Shown in pieces: positions 11,385 to 22,800 of a stretch of DNA of 64,000 nucleotides. Made by a program: the position numbers and the translations under genes. The DNA comes from Benincasa hispida (taxonomy: Eukaryota > Streptophyta > Magnoliopsida > Cucurbitales > Cucurbitaceae): NCBI RefSeq assembly GCF_009727055.1, contig NC_052359.1, positions 15,329,558-15,393,557 on the forward strand. Direction: 5' to 3'. Position 1 is the first letter of the stretch; each line of letters starts with the position of its first letter. The notes beneath the pieces are model-generated. The model searched no databases, was not told the origin of the DNA, and saw only the letters and a list, made by a program, of their open reading frames with translations.

Positions 11385-13409
11385 AGTTGCCTTAGATTTA
11401 TGAATCTCGTAGTCCTAGTGAAACTAGGTGACCCTCAAACACTTTAGCCTGGATCAGCTAAATTGTCTTCTGAGGCTATTTGCGTGATCACGTCTCCTCG
11501 GTGTACTATCTCCCTGATGAGATGGTGGTACTTGCGCTCGATGTGCTTCCCGTGCTTATGGCTTATCGATTGTTTTGAATTTGCAACTGCTCCACTGTTA
11601 TCACAATGGAGAGTGATAGGCAAATGCATATTTGGAATCACTTCCAAATCGGTCAAGAACTTCCTTAGCCATACTGCTTTTTTCGCTGCTTCACATGCAG
11701 CTACATACTCCGCTTCCATGGTGAAGTCAACAATACAACTTTGCTTTATAATCCTCCATACTACAGTTCCTCCATTCGGAATGAATACTGATCCCGAAGT
11801 AGATTTCCTAGAATCCAAATCAATCATAAAATCAAGATTAGTGTATTCAGTAAGGATCAAATCCTTAGCAGCATACACAAGCCTATAGTCCCTCGTTCTT
11901 CGAAGATACTTGAGGATGTTTTTAACGATAGTCCAATAATCATATCCAAGATTAGACTAAAATCTGCTGACTATTCCAACTGCATAGCATATGTCTGGGC
12001 ATGTACACAAAATAGTATACATCAAACTCCCAAGTACTGATGCATAAAGAATTTGTTTCATAGCTTTAACATCTTGAGGTGTCTTATGACATTGATCCTT
12101 AGACAGATGAATTTCATGTCTGAAAGGTAATATACCCCTCTTGGAATTTTACATCTTATATCTAAACAACATATTGTTAATATAAGATGCTTGAGATAAT
12201 GCTAAGGTTTTGTTCTTGTGATTTCGAACTATTTGGATTCCAAGAACATATTTTGCATCTCTCAAATCTTTCATTTGGAATTGCATTGCTAGTCATCCAT
12301 TAATGTCAACAAGAAATCCTTCCTCATTCCTAATGAGTAGGATATCATCAACATATAATATCAGAAAAGCTACAGTCTTGTTGACAAATTTCTTGTATAC
12401 ACAAGGTTCGTCAACATTCTGTTCAAAGTCATAAGATTTTATCACAATATCAAATCTTGTATTCTAGGATCGAGATGCTTGTTTCAACCCATAAATGGAT
12501 CTTTTAAGCTTGCAAACATTTTGCTCTTGACCCTGTACAATGAACCCCTTTGGTTAAGACACATAGATACTCTTTTCAAGATAGCCATTTAGAAAGATTG
12601 TCTTGACATCCATTTGCCATATCTCATGATTATAAAAGGTAGCAATGGATAAGAATATTCTAATAGACTAATCATGGCAACTGGAGAGAAGGTTTTTTCA
12701 TAGTCCACCCCTTTTATTTAGGTAAACCCTTTTGCCACGAGTATAGATTTGTAGGTCTGTACCTCACAAGCCTTGTCTCATTTTCTCTAGTAGATCCATT
12801 TGCAACAAATAGATTTTACCCCATCTGGTTGATCTATAAGTTCCCAAACTGAATTGAAGTACATAGACTCCATTTCGAGGTCCATGGCTTTTATCCACTA
12901 GTCTCGATCTACATCTTCCATTGCCTGTTTAAAGGTCAATGGATCCTCTAAGACATCATCAGGTATGATGACCTGAGTTTCTGTCAAACCATGTATCGGT
13001 CAGGCTGTTGAACAACCCTCCCACTGCATCGAGGCACTTTCAACTCTTGAGAAGGATGTGATGGACCAGTTTCACTTACAACTCTTGTTGAAGGACCAGC
13101 CTGATCAACAACTTTTATTGATCTATCTATAGTTCTTTGGTAATTTCACTCAACTAACTTACTGCAAGGTTGATGATTCTTTATATAGTATTTTTCTAAA
13201 AATGTAGCGTTTATTGATACAAACACTTTATCATCTGAATGATTATAAAATAGACTATCTTTTGTTTCTTTGAGGTATCCTAATAATAGGCATACTTTTG
13301 AATGTCATTCAAGTTTCTTTAGCTTCTACACTAATACATGCATTAGGCATCCCCAAATTCTGGAGTGGCGTAAACTGCCTTTATGCCTTCTCCATAACTC
13401 GTATGGTGT
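11385..13409 (-). pseudogene. Copia pol remnant: integrase C-terminus, RT, RNase H
   Basis: This is the 3' half of a broken copia polyprotein, read from 13,409 downward. First comes the integrase C-terminal and linker region, then reverse transcriptase with its YVDD active-site motif at 12,344-12,355, then RNase H as a clean 144-residue open stretch at 11,444-11,878. In RNase H the MEAEY and CDNSGA blocks are kept, but the TDSDF motif reads TNLDF. RT is broken by several stops and shifts. The end of the frame is damaged where the usual PFTKAL block should follow LADP. The tract stops exactly at the CACTA insertion (13,410) and continues at 27,966, where the integrase frame rejoins if one TGT is removed. 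The plus-strand frame at 11,463-11,888 is only its complement. Confidence 0.85.
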
Positions 13410-13479
13410 CACTACAAGAAAACACCTCTTTCCCGATGCTTCAAATCTCTGAAAAATGGTAAAAAAAAATGCGTCGGGA

Positions 13480-13650
13480 GTTTGGTCGGGATATGTCCGT
13501 AGGGAGTACAACTCCTGACACGGAAACACATACCATTGGGAGTTCTTCGAGCTCCCAACGGCTGGTAAACTGTCGAAAGTTTAATTTCAGAAATTCAAAA
13601 TCTAAGTTTAAACTCTTTACGGCTGGTAGAGAAACTCTCGACATTTTTCA
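13480..13650. repeat. CACTA subterminal repeats, low-coordinate end
   Basis: Short direct and inverted motifs of the type GGGAGTT / AACTCCC(G/A)ACGG recur here (for example ATTGGGAGTT, GAGCTCCCAACGG and GGCTGGTAGAGAAACTCTC). In the En/Spm family, subterminal repeats of this kind bind the DNA-binding transposition protein. The same motifs recur at 27,630-27,930. Confidence 0.65.
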
Positions 13651-13673
13651 CCATAGATAGTCTTTTTTTTTTT

Positions 13674-13713
13674 AATTTTTAATTTTTAATTTTTAATTTT
13701 TAATTTGATCTGA
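13674..13713. repeat. (AATTTTT)n short tandem repeat
   Basis: About five to six copies of a 7-nt AATTTTT unit follow a poly-T run, inside the CACTA subterminal region. Confidence 0.85.
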
Positions 13714-14360
13714 ATAACCTATATAACATTATTAAGAAACTAAAAAAATACTCACATGAGAAATAAAGAAAATGAACAAAGTCCACAGTATTCTTTATTA
13801 CATAAAATAGAGAAAAGTAGGTAAATTGGTTTACAAAAGAAATATGTCTTCACAAATACATACAAGAAAGAATATGAAAACAACGTCTCCAACACATGAT
13901 CTCAAACATAGTATCTTCAACAACATTTTCAACATCATCTCCAAACAGCTTCCTACAAGAAAACAAAAACCATAAGGTGAATCCTACAAATCATATAAAA
14001 CAAAGAAAATCCTACAATCCTTAAAAAAAATAAAAATAAATAAATAAATAAAAGTAACAATTTTACAAAACAAAGAAAATCAACACACTTCCAAGACTAC
14101 ATGTATTCAACCTAAAACCTTCACAACCACACAAAGACCACAAGTTAAACTCCAAAAGAATAACTAATCTTAACTCATCCCAAACAACATTCAAAATTCA
14201 CAAACTTTCACAATCAAACAAAAGTCATTAGATGAATCTTACAATCCTACAAAACGAAGAAAATGAACAAACTTCCAGGACTACATATTCTCAACTTGAA
14301 ACCTCCATAAACACATAAAAACCACAAGTTGAACTCCAAAAGAAACAAAAAATTCATAAA

Positions 14361-14547
14361 TTCATAAACTTCCACAAATATTCAAAAATCATAAAATTTC
14401 ACACCCATCCCAATTCATCCCACACATCCCACACAACATTCAAAATTCATAAACTTCCACAAATATTCAAAAATCATAAAATTTCACACCCATCCCAATT
14501 CATCCCACACATCCCACACAACATTCAAAATTCATAAACTTCCACAA
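14361..14547. repeat. 85-bp tandem repeat in the CACTA element
   Basis: Two successive 85-bp copies (14,361-14,445 and 14,446-14,530) appear identical by eye and are followed by a partial third copy. The unit begins TTCATAAACTTCCACAAA and is C-rich on plus (CATCCC / CACACATCCC). Diverged copies of the same words are spread over 14,090-14,640. It lies at the transposase 3' side. Confidence 0.85.
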
Positions 14548-14764
14548 ACAAACAAAAAACTCCAAGTTGAACTCCAAAACAAGTATAAGTAATCTCAACC
14601 TACCCCACACATCTCACACAACATCAAAATCTAGTTGTTTAGTTATCATAACTGCAGGATAGCCAACATTTCATTATCATAAAGTTATTAGTAAAACATA
14701 ACTATTTTGCTACCATAACTGCAGGATAGCAATATATTAGAAAACCAGATAATGAAGTAATCAT

Positions 14765-15870
14765 ACCTAATTGGATGACCCTTCTCTCTGTGATCGTATC
14801 ATATCTTCAATCATTTTTTTTTATTTCTTCCATTTGTCTTGAATGATCATCTCTCATTTGTTTTTTAACATCTTTAAGTTCCTTAATCCTCGATTGAGAC
14901 TATTCGAAATTGGCTTTCAATTCCCTCACCTCCCTACTTTCCATTCTCTGAGTATATAAAGAACTCGATGAGTTGCTACTCCTTCTTGACTCAGGTTTAG
15001 GGCCCTAACCTAGGCCTTTTACATGATGGGGTCGTCTACCCAAAACCGTCTCACAAATTTTGATTCCTGTTAGTGGTTGGGAACCTTCTGGAGTGGGGTT
15101 GGATTATAATTCTAACACTTGATTCTGCACATATTAATGAAGTGTATAAGTATGAATGACTAAACTTATAAGTGAAAAATAAAATGAAAATAAAACAAAA
15201 TAGATTACATATGCATCTTCAGCTGCCTGATTCATGAACTTGCCACCTTTAGAGTGTGTTTCTTTAAATAGGTCAACACGTCCTACTTCTCAACCTTGTT
15301 TTTCCTTAAGCTCATATTGAATTTGCAGGAATGACTTTGATCCACCTACGTGGTCAAACAATAATTTCTCTTTATTCTTCCTGTTCATCTCCAAAATTTC
15401 CTAGTTTCAAACAAAAAAAAGATTAAAAAGACATTCTATAATAGTAAATGAAGTAAATGATACATGCCCTCAATTATTATAACCTGAAATTCTTCACTCT
15501 TGAAGTAGTCACACAAAAACTGTTAATCTTCTGGTCTATTCTTAAGAAAGGTAGGCGGGTTGGCACGTGCTTGCTAAGGGTTGCTACATTTCCTGTAACG
15601 TTTAGGCAAATCTGATCTAAATTCTTTAAATGAGTTTTTCACTTGATGTTCAATAAAATTATTAAGTGGTTGATCAGATAAATCAAGCATGAATTGTGCA
15701 AAGAATTAAGGAATAATTAGCATATATGATCTTTACGACAATCCAAAAGAACAAACTTATAAACTTACCAACAATTACTCTTAGCCAGTTCTACAAATTC
15801 TTTTGAAACATCAACAAAAGTAAGATATCATACTGGAAATGCATGTTGCCTATTAGGGGTTGACATCGTA
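14765..15870 (-). pseudogene. Transposase_24-like (tnpA-type) gene of the CACTA element
   Basis: Read on minus, conceptual pieces in order are: an N-terminal block like MSTPNRQHAFPV followed by FVDVSKEFVELAK (about 15,870-15,780); a block with CDYFKSEEFQ and QARANPPTF (about 15,500-15,600); and a C-terminal block LGRRPHHVKGLG-GPKPESRRSNSS ending in a charged coiled-coil stretch (about 15,050-14,770). This order fits the Transposase_24 (Ptta/En/Spm, PF03004) proteins that accompany tnp2 in plant CACTA elements and are thought to bind subterminal repeats. Stops interrupt every block (for example W to stop in GLGWGP), so it is a pseudogene. Its exon structure could not be resolved. Confidence 0.65.
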
Positions 15871-15956
15871 TCTATCCAAACACAAAAAAGACCAAACAAT
15901 ATAAAATCAATATTAAATATATGTAAACAGAGAAAGAGAATTGAGTAGATACATGA

Positions 15957-18900
15957 TTAGTCATTATCGTCATCTAAATCATCATTTATGTAGTCATCAT
16001 CAACATGTCGAATAATTGATCGTTCCACAACTGTAGGTTCAATGTCGACTCTGTATAAAGTAACCTCCTCAATGGTTTCATCTACTCGAACTCCATCGAC
16101 AATTTCTAGTAAATCTAGTAGTTCATTTTTAACATCCTCCACTTCTGGTACATCCATATTCGCTTATTTTAGACTACTTGAACAACTTTCCAATTGCTAC
16201 CATATTTTATGTCGTTGAGGTAAAAGACTTGTGCTTGGATAGCAAAGATGAAAGGCTCATCAACATACCAAAAACACGATGTGTTGATCGATTTGTTTCC
16301 TAAATCCATGTGTCCTATTACTTTTGTTGTTATCTATGTCAAACTATCTATACTTGAACATAAAAACATGCCTTCTATTCACATATTGGAAATCTAATAT
16401 TTCGTCTATGACACCGTAGATTTTGTTATCCACATTTCTATTCCCACTGATCTCCCTGGCCACTAGGACTCCACTATTTTGTATATCTCAACGATTATCA
16501 CACTCTACAATGTGAAATCATACCTTATTAACAATGCATCCATGTAAGAGTGCACCTCAGATGAAGGTCCCATTGCAAGTGAAAAGAAATCATCAGAGAG
16601 ATCGTCTCTCTCGCACAGTTGTAGAACCTGATAATTCATTATTCGTTAAAAATGACTATAAAAAATGAATAATCTCTCAACTTCCAATACTATGTATACC
16701 TGAGATCTAAACCAATCGAAAAATTTGTGTTGATGTCTTATATATAATAAGTCAGAGGCACTTTGAGCCTCACGATAAATGAACCTTAAGTGTCGCCTAA
16801 AATTTATCATTAGAAAGTTATATCAAAGAATTTATATTAGAACTTAGAAAATTATAAAATTTGAAACGTACTTGCGATAATCTGATATTTCTTTACAATT
16901 GTTGAGAATGTACCAATGTGCGATACGCTTTTACTCTGTCGATAGTGTCCATAAAGTTGACGCCCCTAATGGTCGTACCCTCTGCCTAAATAATTCAAAT
17001 TGACCAAATATCACATGATCGGGACTATTATTATCATTTCATTCATCTCTATTGAATCTCATTTCAATCCCATTTAGATATTGTAAGCAAAAGTTCCATG
17101 ATTCATTCATTACATATGTTTCCACTATCGACCTCTCAAGTGTGCTTTGTTCCGAACAAATTTTTTTAATGTTCGTAAACTTCATTCAACAGGATACATC
17201 CAACTGTAACTAACTGGACCACCACTTTAGTTTCATATGGTAGATGAACACAAGGTGTACCATTACATCGAAGAAGGTAGGTGGAAATATTTTCTCCAAC
17301 TTACAAAGTATGACTATGATGTATACTTGTAGTCAGTTCAAATCATTTGCACGTATTGTTTTTACACATGAGTCATGAAAGAATGCACACAATTCAACAA
17401 TATCAATGAATACGTTCTTCGATAGGTATGCTCAAATATCAATAGGGAGTAGTCTATGAAGCAAAACATGGCAGTCGTGTGTTTTCAACCTCGATATTTT
17501 TCCATCTTTATTATTCACACATCGTGATATATTAGACACAAATCCATCAGGAAATTTTATTGATTTCAAATACTTACAAAACGAAATCTGTTCATTATTA
17601 GTTAATGTCTACACTGCATGTGGCTTTATAAATCTGCTATCGAACTGTATCAAGTGTAAGTCCTTTCTTATCGTCAAATCCTATAGGTCTAACCAAGCGT
17701 TTGTTATATCCTTTGTTTTTCCTCCAATATTTAACAATGTGCTTACTAAGTTGTCGCATATGTTTTTTTTTCCAATATGCATTACATCCAGTTTATGTCG
17801 TAACAATAGTTTAGACCAATATGGAAGTTGGAAAAAAATACTTTTCTTCGTCCAACTTAAAATTTGTTTTTTCTTATCTTGCTTCAATGGATGTTTTCTA
17901 AGCACAGGAAAGTTCAACATATTTATTTGTTGTAAGATCTTTTCTCCACTCATTACGACTAAAGGAGGTCTACATTCAACTTTTCCATCATGTTACCTAC
18001 TTTGGCACAACTATGATTCTCTAGAAGATAACTATGATTCTCTTATCCCGAAGGAAGAATTATCTTCTTTCTATATGGGACATGCTTGATAACCTTTTGT
18101 ACTCCACCCAGATAAGTCAGTATACGTAGGGAAGTCATTAATAGTCCACAATAAGGTCGCATATAGTTGAAAAAACTCACTAATAATAAAATCATAAGTT
18201 CACACACCAATAGTCCATAATTCTTCCAAATCTTTAATCAACGGCTGTAAGTAAACATCAATTTCCTTTCCAGGAGATTTTGGACCAGGTATGAGCAAAG
18301 ACATAAAGATGTTTGTTTCCTTCATGCATTTCCAATGTGGCAAATTATAAGGGATTATCACCACAAGTCACATACTATACGAAGTACTCATATTTCCAAA
18401 CGGATTGAACCCATCTGAAGGTAATCCCAAACGAACATGTCGGTGATCTAAATTGAAATGAGGAAATTCACGATCAAAATGTTTCCACCTATCTGCATCA
18501 GTTGGATGTCGTAATACATCTTCCATTTCAATTCGCTTATCTTTGTGTCATCTCATGTCAGAAGCGTCTTCTTTTGATGCAAACAATCATTTTAATCTTG
18601 GTATCAATGGAAAATGACGTAATACCTTATGTGGTATATTTTTACCCTTGCAATCATTAAATTTGTACCGAGACTCACCACAAACGGGGGCATAGTTGCA
18701 AATTTGAAAATTGGTTCCAGTACAATACACAATCGTATCTGTATGCATGAATAGACTCATAACCTAGGTCTAAGTCACACAATTTTTGCTTAGCTTCATA
18801 AAAGGAAGTAGGTATAGTGGTGACAGTTGGAAATGTTGCTTTTAATAATTCTAGTAACATGTCAAACGATTTGTTACTCCAGCCATTGAGAACTTTGATA

Positions 18901-19469
18901 TGCATCAACTTCACTAAAAAGTTCAAGGATGAAAATTGGGAACAATCAGGGTATAGTTCATTACATGCTTCGGTCATTAAATCCTTGAATAAGTTCGTGG
19001 TATATATTTCTTGACCATTACAAGACATTTCATTCTCAATCCCTTCTTCATTTGCATCTTTGTTTTCAATTGAAACTTGTAGATCGTTTATAAGATTCAA
19101 CGTTTCATTTTCTTCAACATCATTGTCCTCTATACTATTTGCTTCAACATTGTGTATTGAAAGAGTTGTATGACTTTCAAAACCTCTAGATAAGTTAACT
19201 AACTCTCCATGATATACCCATTCACAGTATGAATGAGATATTTCATATGTTAATAGATGTCGCTCCACAACATCTAATTTTTCCCACATTGAATTCATAC
19301 AATTCTTGCATGGACATCTTATTGATATGAAATCATTAACATGAAACTTCGCCACATCTAAACACTGGGATACTCTTTTTCTATACTCCACTGATAAATT
19401 ATTCCTAAGTTTGATCCATTCTTTATTCATCCTTAAAAATAAATCTTTTCTGACCAACTTGTAATCCAA
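15957..19469 (-). pseudogene. tnp2-like CACTA transposase, broken
   Basis: The frame starts at ATG 19,469. The first 264 residues are open (to 18,675) and hold the transposase-associated domain with CPCKNC (C52, C54, C57) and the WVYHGE block near residue 85. Next comes the catalytic Transposase_21 part, recognisable from CGESRYKFNDCKGK (about 18,680) through WKHFDREFPHFN and RLGLPSDGFNPFGNMS to LDVMHIGKKNICDNLVSTLLNI (17,681-17,953). Then follow a DUF4218-like block (FPPTFFDVMVHL, about 17,290), a DUF4216-like block (about 16,560-16,180) and an acidic tail of repeated D (15,957-16,157). TnpD/TNP2 proteins bind the CACTA ends and cut them. Internal stops and shifts break it; one clear case is W to TGA at 18,548-18,550 inside MRWHKDK. 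Introns probably explain some gaps, but not the stops. Confidence 0.85.
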
Positions 19470-19672
19470 AACAATAACCTGTATTATTTAGATAATGAAT
19501 AGTATAAAGATCAAATTGTGCTAGGGTTTAATAGATGGTGGTTCATGAATAAAGAGAATGGGGAATAAAATCTCATCACATCATCTTTCCATTCAAGGTA
19601 AAATGTAGCCAAGCCCTACTTTCTTTGAGCAAAGCTATGCCTTATAAATAATAATAATAAATAAATAAAAAG

Positions 19673-19710
<38 letters not shown>

Positions 19711-20309
19711 ATCTAAACTGAAAATGTCATTTTCATTAACGGAAAATAAATTTCAACAAGAAAACTAAACAAAACTCATTAATTAACATCGAAACAAATT
19801 TCAATAAAAGTCACAAACACCTTATCAACAAAGCTCTAGGACAATAACATAGCAAAAGAAATTGGGGGAGGGTCTAAAGCACAAGCCCCTATTCACCAAA
19901 TTTAATGCCAAAAGGAGATTAATGCTAAATTAATTTACAAAATTCTTCATGTGGAAATTAATTAATTTATTACCAAAGTTTTAACACTTATGTCCATACA
20001 ATCATAATGAATTATCAAAAGTTAATTGAAAACAATTTCTTAACTATGTGAAATTTATGATACTAAACATCCATTATGATAGATATGGAATGTAACAACA
20101 AGGATATAAAATATAATATATACAACGAACAAATCTAAGAGTCAAAATTTAACTCACCAAAAGTAGTTTCCAACAAACGACAACCAACTGCCTTGAAGAT
20201 TGAAGGATGAACAGACGATGGACGACAGACGACGAATAGCAAACGATGGACAAACGGCGACAGTCGATGGACGAAGGACTGGTTCGATTTAGATGATGGA
20301 CGACACGGA
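19470..20309. other. CACTA upstream region with imperfect short repeats
   Basis: Noncoding, upstream of the tnp2 start on minus. It contains a TA microsatellite (19,674-19,708) and, from about 20,205, imperfect repeats of GATGGACGAC and GGTTCGATTT. These continue past the nested copia at 27,366-27,540, which shows they were one block before the insertion. A promoter function is likely by position, but no element was proved. Confidence 0.5.
19674..19708. repeat. (TA)n microsatellite
   Basis: About 17 uninterrupted TA dinucleotides, probably polymorphic. Confidence 0.95.
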
Positions 20310-20314
20310 CGAAC

Positions 20315-21917
20315 TATTGGATTTTATGTCCTAAAACTCGTAGTTTGTAAATTAATAAACATATTCTGTTTTGTTTTTCGATAAAGTTGTTATTGAAATT
20401 GTAAATCTTGAATCCAATAAACTAAAATCCCGAGGCTATTTAATGTAGTTTGAACTTTATGTAGTGACATAAATGTGGATCAAGTTCAAATATATAGCCA
20501 AAATGGTCTATAGTATAGGGATACGGTTGGGCGCCTTATTCTGGGAACACTATGGATGCGACCCACTTTATAATTAGTACAAACGACGTGATCTTGAATC
20601 GTTCATATAGAAATATGTGAGTGAGGGCATCCTATGTAATGAGTTTGCATAAGACTGAACCATGAAATAGTCACTTTTTACGTTCTAAATGTCGTTTCAT
20701 GTATAAAACTGACTATTTCGTTAATTGATGACCTAGGTAACTTAATCTTAATCCTGAGCTAACTATGAACTCCTGTTCACTCGGAATTATCCTTAGATCT
20801 GCATAGGTGATGTCTCTTATACACATCTAGATGTGTATAAGAGACAGATAGTGGAATGACCCGTTAGTTAACAAATGTTGATTAGCTCCGTCTAAAGAGT
20901 TTAGCCAGCTAATCTCGGATCGTTGGAGCCCATGATCTATAGGTCCATTAGGTTTCCCTACTAGCTCATATGGAATAAACTTAGAACAGTATGATAGAAT
21001 GATTCGAATTGTTCGAATTAGGTGAAGAAAGAGAAACCGACAAGTATATGTGATATAGTGGTCGAGTTTTTCAGTTTAAAGATACAACTTTAATATTTAA
21101 ATGTGATTTGAATATCAAGAATATGAATATGTTCATATTCGGAAGCTCGGAAATAATGGAAATGGTCAAAGATGTAAAAAGTCAAAGAGTTGACTTTTGA
21201 CTTTGAAACATCAAACTTTGACTGACCTTATATTCAAATGTGATTTGAATTTCGAGAAAATGAATGCGGATTCATGCTCGGGAAGTCAAAATTAGTCAAC
21301 ATGGAAAAAATCATAAAAAGTCAAAATGTTGACTTTTTGGTCAAAGTTTGACTTTGACCAAATGATTATTTTGCCCTTTGACTAAAGTTAGTGGAAAAAT
21401 CCAAACTTTTGTTGGATAATTCCACTAAAAAAATAGTGGGCTAGGTGTTGGCTTATAGTGGAGATATTAAGCCCACTAAGATAATGGATTATAAGTGTTG
21501 GGTTTTTATGGATTTGGTTCATGCAATTGTTGCATGGTTTTTTTTTATAAAATGGGCTTTCATTTTGAGTGAAAAGAGTTTTTTACCAATTTTAGAAAAT
21601 TGATTTTCAAAATTGGGCTGAAAAAAGGAAAACCCAAAACCAAATTCCATCTTCTTTTCCATCTTTTTCTCTCTCTCGGGTTCTTCATCCAAAGGGTCTC
21701 ACAATCTGGTTCTGAGTCCAAAGGATAGTAGGTCAACTCTAGTGGTGGTCTAGAAGAGTTGGGGTCGAGATTCAGCGAGGAAGAGTGGTTTCGGATGCTA
21801 GAAAGGTAATTTTAATTATTGTTTTTCCTTTAAATTGCATGCTATTTTCCTTTAATTTAAAAGCAATTAGAGTGTAATTAGATCCTAATTTCGCTGCGTA
21901 TGTCTCGAGTTCCATCA
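20315..21917 (+). repeat. 5' LTR of the nested copia, cut by an adapter
   Basis: It begins TATTGGATTTTATGTCC (TG to TA at the tip) and ends GTTCCATCA. A mate-pair adapter at 20,811-20,847 joins a block like CTGCATAGGTGA directly to ATAGTGGAATGACC. In related LTRs (for example 8,349-10,095) these landmarks are about 0.4 kb apart, so roughly that much LTR is missing from the assembly. Confidence 0.8.
20811..20847. other. Nextera mate-pair junction adapter (artefact)
   Basis: 37 of 38 bases of the double mosaic-end junction: reverse complement of AGATGTGTATAAGAGACAG followed by that 19-mer itself. This is library-preparation sequence, not plant DNA. Confidence 0.97.
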
Positions 21918-21920
21918 TGA

Positions 21921-21931
21921 GGTATCAGAGC
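21921..21931 (+). other. Primer binding site, initiator tRNA-Met type
   Basis: GGTATCAGAGC lies 3 nt after the 5' LTR end. It matches the complement of the 3' end of plant initiator tRNA-Met, the usual copia primer. Confidence 0.8.
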
Positions 21932-22389
21932 ATGCTTTAATTACGCTCAATGGCTTTTGGTGGGTGTTTTTTTTCCCTTTCTATTAGTGTTGAGTGAAAT
22001 ATGGACTAAAGTGGATTTATTATGATTTTGGCATTATTTTTCTTTAAATTTCTTGTGGAAATTTGTAATTGTTCACATGGTTATGAGCATTAATGTGTGA
22101 AAAAGGGTCTGTAAATTTGTTGGAGTCAATAGAGTTGAAATTAGGCTGTAATTTCTTGATTCCAGGAGAGATGACCGCAACCAAATTGAAGAAAAATTAC
22201 TCACAGACCCGGATTCTGCTCCCAGACACGAGTTAAGCTCCTAGACCCGACTGGCAGCCCGCGGTCTGACCCGGTTTGGAGAAGCCCCGTGCACCTGCCA
22301 ACTGTCGATAAGTTTCCAACCCAACTCATGACCCAACGCTCGCACACCTCCCGCCTACTCCACGACCCGCACATTCCATCGACTCGCCC

Positions 22390-22418
22390 ATACACATCTA
22401 GATGTGTATAAGAGACAG
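22390..22418. other. Partial Nextera junction adapter (artefact)
   Basis: 29 nt of the junction adapter, ending in the full 19-bp mosaic end. The 24 bases that precede it closely (22,364-22,387) are repeated directly after it (22,419-22,442), as expected when two reads of one locus are joined through the adapter. Confidence 0.95.
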
Positions 22419-22492
22419 GACCCGCACATTCCATCGACTCGCGCCTCCGTTGACTGCATCAACATTCGTTGACCAACCGATCCAAATGGTCT

Positions 22493-22530
22493 CTGTCTCT
22501 TATACACATCTAGATGTGTATAAGAGACAG
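22493..22530. other. Nextera junction adapter, full 38 nt (artefact)
   Basis: An exact palindromic junction of two 19-bp mosaic ends. The sequence to its right is a second copy of leader sequence found at 23,363. Confidence 0.97.
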
Positions 22531-22762
22531 GCCCTGGAGTGACCTTACCAATCGGAGGGCTGTATTATAGGATTCAGAACTCCGCGAACTCTAGAAATAG
22601 ATAGGGTCTCTCAGGTCCGTTTTCATTCTTGTCTTTCCAACTTCGGGAGCATAATGATTCCGATCTTTGAGGTCTAAAAATGGAGGGTCACACTTACAAG
22701 AATTATTAAGTGTTAGTAAATTCTTGACCAAAGTAGTAACTAAATGACTATAGGATTAGAAC

Positions 22763-22800
22763 CTGTCTCTTATACACATCTAGATGTGTATAAGAGACAG
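22763..22800. other. Nextera junction adapter, full 38 nt (artefact)
   Basis: A second exact 38-nt junction. With the one at 22,493-22,530 it brackets a 232-bp block that is mostly a near copy of sequence starting at 23,363. Confidence 0.97.

Noticed and set aside
11463..11888. 141-residue plus-strand frame
   Set aside because: It is the complement of the well-supported RNase H on minus.
22201..22434. 77-residue open frame on minus as a gene
   Set aside because: It crosses a sequencing adapter and contains its translation; not biological.
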